42,879 bases of DNA from DAIOGN01 sp036745245 (GCA_036745245.1 DAIOGN010000009.1:1-42879), one strand, 5' to 3'; counted from the first letter of the stretch, positions 24,657-33,542 are shown. A program made the numbers and translations. Notes: generated by a model not told the origin, from the sequence alone.

Positions 24657-24974
24657 ATGCGTTCCTTTACGCTACCAACACATCGCGAGCCCACACACCC
24701 TGGTGAAATGCTGCTGGAAGAGTTCCTCAAGCCGGCCGGGCTCACACAGCAGCAGCTGGCCGACGGGATCCTGGTGCCGTTCCAGCGCGTGAACGAAATC
24801 GTCCGGGGTCGGCGCGGTGTCACGGCGGCTACAGCACTGCGTCTGGCAAAATACTTCGGGACCTCACCTGATTTTTGGCTCAACGGCCAGGCCTGCTGGG
24901 ATCTCTGGCATGCGCTACGGGACGAAGCTAAGGTGCTCAAGCGAATCAAAACCATGAAGCCACGGAAGCGGTGA
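24657..24974 (+). CDS. higA: HigA-family antitoxin (XRE helix-turn-helix)
   Basis: 105 residues from the ATG at 24657. The HigA line is clear: HPGEMLLEEFLKPAGLTQQQ, LADGILVPFQRVNEIVRGRR, TAATALRLAKYFGTSPDFWL. The helix-turn-helix lies at about residues 32-55. It binds HigB and represses the operon, very probably through the palindrome at 24312-24336. The frame is open further upstream into the toxin gene, but the family start is at this methionine. The pair looks complete and working, unlike several other toxin loci in the window. An IS21-like end follows within 11 bases. Confidence 0.92.
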   Translation: MRSFTLPTHREPTHPGEMLLEEFLKPAGLTQQQLADGILVPFQRVNEIVRGRRGVTAATALRLAKYFGTSPDFWLNGQACWDLWHALRDEAKVLKRIKTMKPRKR

Positions 24975-24984
24975 CCTGTTGACG

Positions 24985-25028
24985 TTCACCGAACGCTGAC
25001 CCACTCTTTTCACCGAAAACCGATCCAC
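24985..25028 (+). mobile_element. IS21-like terminal repeats (element end, no transposase)
   Basis: Two direct copies of TTCACCGAAnnCyGAyCCAC at 24985-25004 and 25009-25028, 24 bases apart, with 16 of 20 bases equal. IS21-family ends carry multiple repeats of this look (GTTCACCGAAAACTGACCCA type). A TGTTGACG tract precedes the first repeat. No istA or istB is present, so this is a stranded end. It sits immediately before the methyltransferase whose front is missing. Confidence 0.5.
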
Positions 25029-25071
25029 CTGGACAGCCCGCGAGTGTCAGCTGGCGGGGCCGCTCCGGTCA

Positions 25072-26112
25072 GTGCTTGCGGGTCAACACTACGTGAAAAC
25101 CAAGCCGCTTACCGGGTCAATCCTGCGTGGACGTCAACAATATGAGTGTTTCTTCCACGAGAGGCCGGACTTTCAGGAGCTATTTCCGACCATTCCCCCC
25201 GGCGATATCACGAAACTGCCGCCAGAAGCTGTTCCTTCCCACGATATCCTGCTTGCTGGCTTTCCATGCCAGCCGTTCTCCTTGGCCGGGGTATCAAAAA
25301 AGAAGAGCTTGGGCAGGCCACATGGCTTCGATGATCCGACACAGGGAACACTGTTCTTCAATGTCAAGGAGATCATCCGGGCTAAGCAGCCCCGTGCTTT
25401 TCTGCTCGAGAACGTAAAGAATCTTCAACGGCATGATGGCGGGCGTACCTTCCGCGTGATCCGGGACACTCTCGAGAATGAACTGGGCTATGTAATCACG
25501 CATCGGATAATTGATGCGCAAGGATGGGTCCCACAGCACAGGGAGAGAATCTTCATAGTCGGCTATCACCCTGACTGTTGCATCGCAGAGCAAGAAATAG
25601 AATTCCCCCGGCCACCGAAAACGCGACCATCACTCGGCAAATTGATCCTGAAATCAGCCAGTGAACAATACACATTGGGCCCCGGCACCTGGAAAACACT
25701 TGTGCGACACAAAGCCCACCATGCAAGGGCCGGGAATGGGTTCGGGTACGGATTGATCGCGCGCCCATTTAGGCCCGGGCAGGTAACTCGCACAATTTCG
25801 GCCCGGTATCACAAGGATGGAGCCGAGGTCCTCATTGATCAGCCAGGAGGTGTACGTCCGAGGCGGCTGACTCCACTTGAATGTGCTCGGTTGATGGGTT
25901 TCCCTGAGGAATACACCCGCTACTTTGATCCGACACAGAAGGATTTCCGGCAACCTGTGTCAGACACGCAAGCGTACCGCCAGTTCGGCAATTCTGTGGT
26001 AGTCCCAGTAGTAGCGGCAATTGCCAAGGCGATGATAATGCTTCTCGACGAAAAGGGTGTTGAATCGGTCAGCATCAAAGGCCCCAGGGTTCTTACCCTC
26101 CCCACGGGATGA
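25072..26112 (+). CDS. C5 cytosine DNA methyltransferase, N-terminus (motif I) missing
   Basis: 346 residues with most C5-methyltransferase motifs: IV GFPCQPFS (residues 63-70, catalytic Cys66), VI LLENVKNL (111-118), VIII PQHRERIFIVG (154-164), IX RRLTPLECARLMGFPEEY and X QFGNSVVVPV near the end. What should come first, the AdoMet-binding FxGxGG motif I, is absent: the frame begins at a GTG (25072) and leads straight into GDITKL, and no upstream frame supplies the motif. The gene is therefore truncated by about 35-40 residues, probably by the IS21-like insertion end at 24985-25028. The enzyme would methylate cytosine in the system's recognition site; this form may be inactive. It heads the operon with the glycosylase (gap 69 bases). 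Confidence 0.85.
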   Translation: MLAGQHYVKTKPLTGSILRGRQQYECFFHERPDFQELFPTIPPGDITKLPPEAVPSHDILLAGFPCQPFSLAGVSKKKSLGRPHGFDDPTQGTLFFNVKEIIRAKQPRAFLLENVKNLQRHDGGRTFRVIRDTLENELGYVITHRIIDAQGWVPQHRERIFIVGYHPDCCIAEQEIEFPRPPKTRPSLGKLILKSASEQYTLGPGTWKTLVRHKAHHARAGNGFGYGLIARPFRPGQVTRTISARYHKDGAEVLIDQPGGVRPRRLTPLECARLMGFPEEYTRYFDPTQKDFRQPVSDTQAYRQFGNSVVVPVVAAIAKAMIMLLDEKGVESVSIKGPRVLTLPTG

Positions 26113-26181
26113 GCTCGCGAGCTCTTTCAAGCCGCTTGCCATGACTTGACTTAGCGCCGAAACGGTTCATCATTTGAACCT

Positions 26182-26928
26182 GTGCCAACCAGGGCTAGTC
26201 CCTCTTCGAGGGCGTATCTGCGCCGCCACGTAGTCAGGTGGGGGAAGGCTAACTACGAATCCTTCCCGTGGCGCTCAACTTCCAATATCTGGCATGCCCT
26301 TGTGGCGGAAGTAATGCTCCAGCGAACCCGGGCTGAGCAGGTCCTGCCGGTATATCGGCATTTTTGCAGGCGTTTTCGAACGCCAGGAGCCTTCGTCCAA
26401 GCGGGTTGCCCGCCCGTGTTTGACCGCTTAGGTCTCGTGTGGAGGGAGGCCTCACTTAGAGCCTTGGCAAAGGCACTTGAAGACAAAGCGATCCCAGTCG
26501 ACAGGAGGGAGCTGCTTAGCCTGCCCGGAGTCGGGCCATACATTGCTGGGGCCATGAGATCACTGCACTTCGGAGTTCGTGACACAATAATCGATGCCAA
26601 TGTAGTCAGACTCTACGCGCGATTCTTCGGTTTTTCGTTCGATGGGGAGACGCGACGCAAGCGTTGGCTGATGAATCTTGCTGACGAATTAACTCCGCGA
26701 GCAACGTCACGACTCTACAACTATGGACTGATCGATCTAACACGTCAGGTGTGCAGGCAGATACCTGCATGCGATGTGTGTCCTCTTGCACTGAAATGCG
26801 CGTATCCCACGAGGGCTATGCCCGGCCGAATCATGCACTCTCTGAGGCCGAGCGCACATCTTCGTGGAGATCATGTGACTAGGAGACTGCGCGCTTGTCA
26901 GAAATCTGTCTTAGGGAGCGCTCGATGA
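26182..26928 (+). CDS. HhH-GPD DNA glycosylase, probable T:G mismatch type linked to the methyltransferase
   Basis: 248 residues, MutY/EndoIII superfamily. EVMLQRTRAEQVLPVY (residues 43-58) and FPW (28-30) open the fold. The helix-hairpin-helix is LPGVGPYIAGA (114-124), the catalytic Asp is D138 in IIDANVVRLY, and an iron-sulfur loop follows: C191, C197, C200, C206 (spacing x5-x2-x5, one shorter than the usual x6). Tyr120 stands where EndoIII has its catalytic Lys, as in the MIG thymine glycosylase of Methanothermobacter, which repairs T:G left by deaminated 5-methylcytosine. That fits the neighbouring C5 methyltransferase. The GTG at 26182 is the start. The stop overlaps the next gene's start as ATGA (26925-26928), so the two are coupled. 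Confidence 0.87.
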   Translation: MPTRASPSSRAYLRRHVVRWGKANYESFPWRSTSNIWHALVAEVMLQRTRAEQVLPVYRHFCRRFRTPGAFVQAGCPPVFDRLGLVWREASLRALAKALEDKAIPVDRRELLSLPGVGPYIAGAMRSLHFGVRDTIIDANVVRLYARFFGFSFDGETRRKRWLMNLADELTPRATSRLYNYGLIDLTRQVCRQIPACDVCPLALKCAYPTRAMPGRIMHSLRPSAHLRGDHVTRRLRACQKSVLGSAR

Positions 26929-29336
26929 GTTACGAAGAATGCAGAGCAATGCTAGCGAGGCTCGTCACTAGTACTTCCGGCGGCGATCGCAACGAGGCCA
27001 CGACAAGGCTCCATCTGATCGATTCCCTCATATTTGACTGCCTAGGTTGGGCGAAGGAAGACTGTGTTTCCGAGGAGCAACACGGCGGAGAATACGCCGA
27101 TTACGTGCTATCAACTAGCAGACGTGTATTGATTATTGAGGCGAAGCGGGAGGGCGTCTCGTTTGAGCTGCCCGCTGGCGAATATCGCCGGGAGTACGCC
27201 CTCAGCCAGCTACGCCGTGACTATGCGGACTTAAGAGCTGCCTTGGAACAGGTTGCGGGCTATTGCCAAGAGAGGGGAGTGCCCGTTGGCGCGGTCACGA
27301 ATGGCCATCAGCTAGTGGCATTCATCGCGAGTCGCGGCGATGGAGTTGCCCCATGGGAAGGGCGAGCTCTGCTATTCAATTCGCACCAGGAGATGCTGAG
27401 CGATTTCCAAGTGCTATGGGACAGTCTGTCAAAGAATGGCCTGCTCGAAGGGCGCCTTGAAGCCCGCCTTCTAGGAATCGGCCCTTCTCCACTCCCTCCA
27501 AAACTCGCATCGTTGATTCCAGGCTATCCGGGTCTGAAGGGACGCAACGAATTTCAAACGGACCTGAAGATTCTCAGTGAGCTGGTTCTTGAAGACCTCA
27601 CCGGAGGACGGGAAATCGAGGCTGAGTTCCTATCTTCCTGCTATTGTCGGAGTGGTGCCCTTTCGCAGTACGCCCTCACTAGCAAGGAAATCCTTCGCGC
27701 TCGCTACTCCTCTATATTTGATGCACACAGTCCGGGGCCGTCGCTAGAACCGGCAGAGACTAGGGAGGGCATCTCCCCAGAGATCCTTTCAGAGAGTCTC
27801 AGTCGCCGGCCAATCTTGTTGATCGGTGATGTGGGCGTTGGCAAGACCACATTCATTAGGCACCTAATCCACGTCGAGGCTCGTGACGTCTTCGATGACG
27901 CGCTGACTTTGTACATTGACTTTGGGTCGAAGGCTGCTTTGGCGGAACATCTACGACAATTCGTCCTCGAAGAAATCGGCCGACAGCTCCTCGACGACCA
28001 CTCGGTCGACATTGAATCCCGCAGTTTCGTCCTCGGAGTCTATCACAAGAACTTGGAAAGGTTTCGCTCCGGCATCTACGGCTCGCTCAGAGAAAGTGAC
28101 CCGACGCGGTACCAAGAGAAGGAACTCGAGTACCTGGAGAGTTACATGAAAGCCCGTGATCAGCATCTTCGGGCATCGCTCGAACATCTCTCCAAGGCGA
28201 GACGTAAGCAAGTCATCGTATTCCTCGACAATGCAGACCAGCGGACCGACGCCATCCAGCAGGACGTCTTCTTGATGGCTCAGGAAATGGCAGAATCATG
28301 GCCGGCAACAGTGTTCTTAACTCTCCGCCCTGAAACGTTCCATCGATCCCTACGAGGGGGCGCTCTCAGCGCCTATCACCCAAAGGCTTTCACGATTTCT
28401 CAACCGCGGATTGACAAGGTCGTAGAGCGACGACTGGCCTTCGGTCTTCGCTTGGCAAATGGCGAGATAGCAATACAAGGACTGCCCACAAATGTTCATG
28501 GCAAGTTCCCAAGGCTAGAAGCTATCATTCGAGCCTTCCAGGAATCACTCGTAGGAAACGGCGATCTCAATGAGGCAATAGACAATATGTCTGGCGGCAA
28601 CGTCCGCCGCGCACTGGACTTTGTAAAAGAATTTTTCGGAAGCGGGCACGTCCATACTCAGAAAATCGTCGATGTGTATCAGCGTACTGGACAATATTTT
28701 GTACCAGTTCACGAATTTTTAAGGGCTGTGATATACGGTGATGGGGAACACTACGACCCGACAAGGTCCCCAGTTACAAACCTTTTTGACCCTGCGACAA
28801 GTGACGGGAGAACACACTTCCTGACTCCGATAATCCTCGGTTCACTTGTAGGACTAGCGAGGTCTACTAAGACCGGTTTCGTTGAGATCCATACACTTTA
28901 CGCAGCTACCCAAGCGCTAGGGTACACCCCCTCACAAATCGATATCGGCCTCAGCAGGGCCTATTACGGGGGTTTGATAGAGACAGCTGGGCGACGCGAA
29001 CCTCGCTCCTCGCCAGGAGCTCTTGAGGCTGTGCGACTTTCAAACCTGGGTGCTTACCATCTGCAGAGATTGGTTCAGCGATTTGTGTATGTGGACGCAA
29101 TTGTCGTGGATACGCCGATCTTGATCAAGTCCGCCCGCGAGCGCATCGCAAACGTCTCAGAGATCACTGACCGTCTAAGTCGCGCCGGAGAACTCATCGG
29201 CTATCTTGACACTCAGTGGGCAGAAGCCAGGATGGCGCCCGATCCATTCAATTGGCCAGACGTGTCGAAAGCTCTGCGTCGAGACATGGATGGAATTCGC
29301 GCTCGCCTCGGACGACCCGATAGTCGGCAGTACTAA
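26925..29336 (+). CDS. PD-(D/E)xK nuclease fused to a STAND-like P-loop NTPase (probable restriction effector)
   Basis: 803 residues from the ATG at 26925, which overlaps the glycosylase stop (ATGA) and has GGAG 8 bases upstream. Residues 22-140 are an HsdR-N/type-I-like nuclease domain: NEATTRLHLID (Glu24), GEYADYVL (Asp59), RVLIIEAKRE (Glu72, Lys74) and QVAGYCQERGVPVGAVTNGH. Residues 295-500 form an NTPase: Walker A GDVGVGKTT (301-309), Walker B QVIVFLDNAD (429-438) and a VFLTLRPETF sensor strand. The rest is helical, possibly winged-helix or a target-recognition part. By position it is the likely cutter of an R-M-like system, acting on unmodified or, less likely, modified DNA. Base composition is less GC-rich than in its neighbours, which suggests transfer. 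I recognise no named restriction type with this exact layout. Confidence 0.83.
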   Translation: MSYEECRAMLARLVTSTSGGDRNEATTRLHLIDSLIFDCLGWAKEDCVSEEQHGGEYADYVLSTSRRVLIIEAKREGVSFELPAGEYRREYALSQLRRDYADLRAALEQVAGYCQERGVPVGAVTNGHQLVAFIASRGDGVAPWEGRALLFNSHQEMLSDFQVLWDSLSKNGLLEGRLEARLLGIGPSPLPPKLASLIPGYPGLKGRNEFQTDLKILSELVLEDLTGGREIEAEFLSSCYCRSGALSQYALTSKEILRARYSSIFDAHSPGPSLEPAETREGISPEILSESLSRRPILLIGDVGVGKTTFIRHLIHVEARDVFDDALTLYIDFGSKAALAEHLRQFVLEEIGRQLLDDHSVDIESRSFVLGVYHKNLERFRSGIYGSLRESDPTRYQEKELEYLESYMKARDQHLRASLEHLSKARRKQVIVFLDNADQRTDAIQQDVFLMAQEMAESWPATVFLTLRPETFHRSLRGGALSAYHPKAFTISQPRIDKVVERRLAFGLRLANGEIAIQGLPTNVHGKFPRLEAIIRAFQESLVGNGDLNEAIDNMSGGNVRRALDFVKEFFGSGHVHTQKIVDVYQRTGQYFVPVHEFLRAVIYGDGEHYDPTRSPVTNLFDPATSDGRTHFLTPIILGSLVGLARSTKTGFVEIHTLYAATQALGYTPSQIDIGLSRAYYGGLIETAGRREPRSSPGALEAVRLSNLGAYHLQRLVQRFVYVDAIVVDTPILIKSARERIANVSEITDRLSRAGELIGYLDTQWAEARMAPDPFNWPDVSKALRRDMDGIRARLGRPDSRQY

Positions 29337-29447
29337 GCAACGCCAAGTTAAGGCCCCAGTTCTGAGTATGACCGGAAGCTACCGTGTTCACCGGACAGGT
29401 CTTGCGTAGAGATTTGAGCGTGAGTTAAGACCGGAACTCCCCCCGCC

Positions 29448-30152
29448 ATGCCCACCATCACCACCGTCGACCTCTACAACTTCACCTAATGCGCACATCG
29501 GGTGTACCTCGACGCCAACGGCGACCCCGCGCAAAAGGGCGAGGTGAGCAAGTTCGTCCAGCTCCTGTGGGAGAAGGGCCTTCAGACCGAACGGGACTAC
29601 ATCGCCTGCCTGGGCTACGACACCGTCGACGATCTCCAGGCACTTTCCACCCGGGATGCGGCGGACCAGACGCTCGCACTCATGTCAGGCGGGGCCCGGC
29701 TGATTTACCAAGGCGTGCTCATCTCAGGCGACCAGGTGGGGCGGCCCGACCTGCTGTTTCGTCATGACGACGGCAGCTCGAACTTCGGGGCTTGGTACTA
29801 CGAGCACGTGGACATCAAGGCCGGCAAGGGTTGGGAGGAACGCAACGGCAAGCGCACCCACTTCAAAGAGCACTATGCGTTCCAGGTCCTGTTCTATCAC
29901 GACCTGGCCGGTCAGCCCGATATCCGGCCGGGGTATTCGTTTCCGGATGTGCCCACCGAGATCTACTTCGACATCGAAGACGACCCCACGCAGGATGTCA
30001 CCTACCTCTTTGGCATGTGGATTCGTCGCGCGGGCGGGGAGGGCGCCATCGAGTACATCCTGGCCGAGCGCCCCGCCGACGAGAAGGCGGCCTGCCAGCG
30101 CTTCTGGGACTTCGTGGCGGCGCTTGGGCCGAGAGGGGCCTGTGTCCCGTAA
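29448..30152 (+). pseudogene. TM0106-family RecB-like nuclease, stop codon plus internal deletion
   Basis: The ATG at 29448 encodes TVDLYNFT, then TAA (29487-29489), then the frame continues CAHRVYLDANGDPAQKGEVS, ERDYIACLGYDTVDDLQALS, GRPDLLFRHDDG, YYEHVDIKAGKG and HYAFQVLFYHDLAGQPDIRP. The first part is the RecB/Cas4-like nuclease of the TM0106 family. At FYHDL it jumps directly to AGQPDIRPGYSFPDVPTEIYFDIED, the RNase-H-like part. The region between (Cys cluster and HhH-like) is deleted, possibly between CTGGCCGG repeats. The end also departs from the family after FWDFVAALGP. The piece at 42673 holds part of the missing middle, and the one at 33657 holds the C-terminus. Confidence 0.75.
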
Positions 30153-30273
30153 CTGGCATCTTAATAACGGCTTACCATCAGGCTCCGACAGGATGTGATT
30201 GCTTGTTGAGCCGCAGTCTGCCACCATTCGCAACGACTTGGATTGCTGGGACACGAAATCAGTGACACACGAC

Positions 30274-31353
30274 ATGGCCGGGAACTCAGAGCCCACAGGC
30301 GAGATCATCCTCTATGAAACCGAGGATGGCCGCACTCGCCTGGAGTGCCGGTTTGTCGCAGAGACGATTTGGCTGAGCCAGGCGCTCATTGCGGATCTCT
30401 TTCAGAAAGACGTGCGCACGATCAGCGAGCATCTCCAGAACATCTTCGAGGAAGGCGAACTCGACCCCGGGGCAACTATCCGGAAATTCCGGATAGTTCG
30501 TCAGGAAGGTGTCAGGGAAATCACCCGCGATATTGAGCACTACAGCCTGGACGCGATTCTCGCCGTCGGCTACCGCGTCCACTCCCCCCGCGGCACGCAG
30601 TTCCGCATCTGGGCTACGGAGCGACTGCACGAGTACCTGGTGAAGGGCTTCACCATGGACGACGAGCGGCTCAAGAACCCACCCGTCGAAGGCCGAGGAT
30701 ACCCCGACTACTTCGATGAGCTGCTCGAGCGCATTCGGGACATCAGGGCGAGCGAGCGACGAGTTTATCTCCGTGTGCGCGAGATCTTTGCCCTGGCGAC
30801 CGATTACGATCCCCAGAGGTCCGAGGTGTTGACCTTCTTCCAGGTCATTCAGAACAAGCTGCACTACGCTGCCACCGGCAAGACCGCCGCGGAACTGATC
30901 GCCGATCGCGCCGATCATCAAAGGCCCAACATGGGGCTCACGTCGTGGAAGGGCGACCTCGTACGCAGAGGCGACGTCACGATCGCAAAGAACTATCTGA
31001 ATCAGGAGGAAATCGGCGAACTCAACCGCATTGTGACGATGTGGCTCGACTTTGCCGAAGACCAGGCCCGGCGGCGCCAACAGGTGTTCCTGCGCGACTG
31101 GCAGGTGAAGTTGGATGAGTTTCTGCAGTTCAACGAGCGAAGGGTCTTGCCCGACAAGGGCGCCGTCAACAAAGCCGAAGCCGATGCCCGGGCCGAGACC
31201 GAGTACGAAAGGTTCGCCGAGAAGCGCAGAGCGCTAATGGAAGCTGAAGCTGAACGGGCCCAACAGATGGCTTTGGAGGAAGCGGCCAAGTCGCTGCCTG
31301 CGAGGGAAAGCCCAAAGGTCGCCCCCCGGCAGCGGACGCGGCGGAAGCGGTAA
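30274..31353 (+). CDS. RhuM family protein
   Basis: 359 residues from the ATG at 30274 (a longer frame reaches 30199 without family character). Signature lines are ETIWLSQALIADLFQKDVRT, FRIVRQEGVREITRDIEHYS, LDAILAVGYRVHSPRGTQFR, a YPDYFDELLERIRDIRASER core, FFQVIQNKLHYAATGKTAAE and WKGDLVRRGDVTIAKNYLNQ. These define the virulence-associated RhuM family, first described on a Salmonella pathogenicity island and common in mobile regions. A basic tail (RQRTRRKR) ends the protein. The N-terminal part resembles a helix-turn-helix. Its biochemical role is unknown; an accessory or defence context is usual. It converges on the dockerin gene at 31397-33403. Confidence 0.92.
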   Translation: MAGNSEPTGEIILYETEDGRTRLECRFVAETIWLSQALIADLFQKDVRTISEHLQNIFEEGELDPGATIRKFRIVRQEGVREITRDIEHYSLDAILAVGYRVHSPRGTQFRIWATERLHEYLVKGFTMDDERLKNPPVEGRGYPDYFDELLERIRDIRASERRVYLRVREIFALATDYDPQRSEVLTFFQVIQNKLHYAATGKTAAELIADRADHQRPNMGLTSWKGDLVRRGDVTIAKNYLNQEEIGELNRIVTMWLDFAEDQARRRQQVFLRDWQVKLDEFLQFNERRVLPDKGAVNKAEADARAETEYERFAEKRRALMEAEAERAQQMALEEAAKSLPARESPKVAPRQRTRRKR

Positions 31354-31396
31354 GTTCTGAGTATCCGGTCCATACACGGCTGCTTGTTGCCTCACC

Positions 31397-33403
31397 CTAT
31401 GGGGGACCTTCGCAACACGATCCGAAAAGCGCGGTGCCGCTTTTGAAGATGAAATTCACCAGTCGGATCACGTCGCTCGCCGTGATCACGCCATCCCCCG
31501 TTACCTCGCCCGCACAGGAAGGCACCTGCAGTACACTCCCTCGGAATAAGTAATTCACCAGCGTGATGACGTCGGAGGACGAAACAGACCAGGAGGCTTC
31601 CACATCGCCCGGCTGGTACACGCGAAAGTTCTGAATGGCCGCTGGACCAAATGCGCTGTCTGCATCCGCCACATGGAGCGCCCACCAGTAGCGCGTTGAA
31701 ACGCTCAGGGCCGGTCCGAACGCGACGGCTGTATCCAGGGGGTCGAGGATCTCGGTACTCACCCAACCCTGGGAAAAGTCCGCGGACGAAGCGCGCTCCA
31801 CCACATACCAGAGGTGCGCGCGGTCGCAGAGGTCTGAGTCGGTGCCCACATGCCACGTGAGAGCTGGCGAACAGGAGTATACGATGGAGGCACCCCTGGG
31901 CTCCACGATCTGCGCGGTATCCGGTTCTCGATTCAGTTCGTTGCGAGAGAAGGTCTCCGGCACCGATGGTGGGCTTGTGTAGAAACCGTTGTTGGCTTTG
32001 GCCGTCCAGAGATAGAGTGAATCCTCGAACACCGTATCAGCAGGCTCCCACCACACGTCATTGGCAGGAGGGATGCTGGGAAGCCACGGTGACGTGGCCA
32101 CGGGCAGCGTGTCCTGGCTCGCTGTCACTCGGAACAGGCTGAACTCTGTCGCAATAGTGTCGCCGGGGAGCAAGCCGGAATGGAAGGCCTCCAGGCGAAT
32201 TCTGTTGCCATTCTCCAGACAATCGCCGCTGAGAGGCCCCACCGGCTCGGGGGCAAGAGGGGGGCCGATCAAACGGAATGCCGAGTGACTCCAGCCGGTC
32301 CAGTCGGTCCCATCGAAGACCCGTATTCTGCAATAGTTCACGTGGCCAGGCACGAGTGCACTTCCCCCGTACGTGATGCCTGTATCTGTGCTCGTCACCA
32401 GCCCGGGCTGCCACAGCTCCGCCACGAGCCAGTCGTCATCGCTGCCGCATTCCAGTTCATACGCAGTCTGTGGAAGTCCGGATAACGGGTGGTAGCTCCA
32501 CGCAATCCAAGGTGTAGGCGTAGTCAGGTGTAGGGAGCTCTCCGGGTATCCCACGTGAATGGCCACGACACCGGGCGCCTCCCAGATCATTACTCCGCGA
32601 TCAAAGCGAGGGGTCCTGTTTTGGGCCATTGTGGTGGTGAAGCTGAGGCTGCTATGCGGCGGAACCGTGGTGGTGTCGAGCACGGTAACCAGGGAGTCCG
32701 GCGGCGCCACGGGGACGAAATGTATTCTCGCCAGCGGCCCGCTTGCCGGGCCGACTGAGCTGAAGGAAATAAAGCCCAGAAGGATGGTGTGGTCTGCCTG
32801 GTCAATACGTGATGTCTTGATGGTCCATCCTGAATTCATGCCCAACGAGCCGTAGGTTACCCCGCGGATGTCGGGGGTCGTAATCACGGACGAATCCACT
32901 TTGATGCCGGCGCCGGCTCCAAAGGTAAGCGGGATCGTGAGCGCCGCTGTGGGCCCGCCGAGCTGGGCTGAAAGCAATACAGAACAGCTGGTCTCGAACT
33001 GCGGCTCTCTGCTCCCGGTGTCGACGTGCACCCAGGATCCGTTGTCCACCGGCGGATCATAGGCGGGATGACCGGGTGGGCAGATGGGTGCGGGCCCGCC
33101 TTTGAAAACGCGGTTTATGAGATATACGATGTCGGCCGCGTCGATGCCCGCATAGTCGTCCACATCGGCGCATTCCGGAAGTTGGACGGCAGTAGTCTTG
33201 AACACGTGGTTCACCAGTCCTACGACGTCGGCTGAAGTGACCATGCCGTTGAAATTGACATCGCCGCACTCGCTGATGCACGAGGCCGGCTGTGCCGAAG
33301 CGGTGGCCCGTGGTGGAGGAGGACTGTCGGTCCCGATCGCGATGCTGAAGCAGAGAGCTTCAACTCCTATGATCAGTGCGGATATCAAACGGAATGACTG
33401 CAT
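31397..33403 (-). CDS. Exported protein with dockerin-like pairs at both ends and a cohesin-like domain
   Basis: 668 residues. A signal peptide (FRLISALIIGVEALCFSIAI) is followed by a dockerin-like pair at about residues 46-110 (CGDVNFNGMVTSADVVGLVN; YAGIDAADIVYLINRVFKGG). A cohesin-like domain occupies 125-250 (VLLSAQLGGPTAALTIPLTF, ADHTILLGFISFSSVG, LARIHFVPV). Fibronectin-III-like stretches follow (TAYELECGSDDDWLVAELWQ; YLWTAKANN), and a second dockerin pair closes the protein (GDVEASWSVSSSDVITLVNY; GEVTGDGVITASDVIRLVNF). Having both partner types in one chain suggests self- or cross-assembly outside the cell. A TTGACA promoter lies at 33514-33542. Function unknown. Confidence 0.87.
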   Translation of the reverse strand: MQSFRLISALIIGVEALCFSIAIGTDSPPPPRATASAQPASCISECGDVNFNGMVTSADVVGLVNHVFKTTAVQLPECADVDDYAGIDAADIVYLINRVFKGGPAPICPPGHPAYDPPVDNGSWVHVDTGSREPQFETSCSVLLSAQLGGPTAALTIPLTFGAGAGIKVDSSVITTPDIRGVTYGSLGMNSGWTIKTSRIDQADHTILLGFISFSSVGPASGPLARIHFVPVAPPDSLVTVLDTTTVPPHSSLSFTTTMAQNRTPRFDRGVMIWEAPGVVAIHVGYPESSLHLTTPTPWIAWSYHPLSGLPQTAYELECGSDDDWLVAELWQPGLVTSTDTGITYGGSALVPGHVNYCRIRVFDGTDWTGWSHSAFRLIGPPLAPEPVGPLSGDCLENGNRIRLEAFHSGLLPGDTIATEFSLFRVTASQDTLPVATSPWLPSIPPANDVWWEPADTVFEDSLYLWTAKANNGFYTSPPSVPETFSRNELNREPDTAQIVEPRGASIVYSCSPALTWHVGTDSDLCDRAHLWYVVERASSADFSQGWVSTEILDPLDTAVAFGPALSVSTRYWWALHVADADSAFGPAAIQNFRVYQPGDVEASWSVSSSDVITLVNYLFRGSVLQVPSCAGEVTGDGVITASDVIRLVNFIFKSGTALFGSCCEGPP

Positions 33404-33513
33404 ATCGCCCGCCTCGATTCGGCGGGAATGCGTTCGACTCTGCAGGCCGTGCGCAGACGGTGCCCGCCGCCATTCGTTGTGCGCAAGCCTTTCCGGCCCG
33501 AGAGGGCCGTCTT

Positions 33514-33542
33514 AGTATCGGTGTATCGGACCCGCATGTCAA
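33514..33542 (-). promoter_or_regulatory. Promoter of the double-dockerin gene
   Basis: Minus strand: TTGACA (33537-33542), a 17-base spacer, GATACT (33514-33519). It lies about 105 bases before the start at 33403. Confidence 0.5.

Noticed and set aside
29358..31364. A 12-base direct repeat (AGTTCTGAGTAT) at 29358-29369 and 31353-31364 bracketing the TM0106 piece and RhuM, possibly an att or target duplication
   Set aside because: Many 12-mers recur by chance in 43 kb, there is no integrase, and the borders show no other sign of a mobile element.
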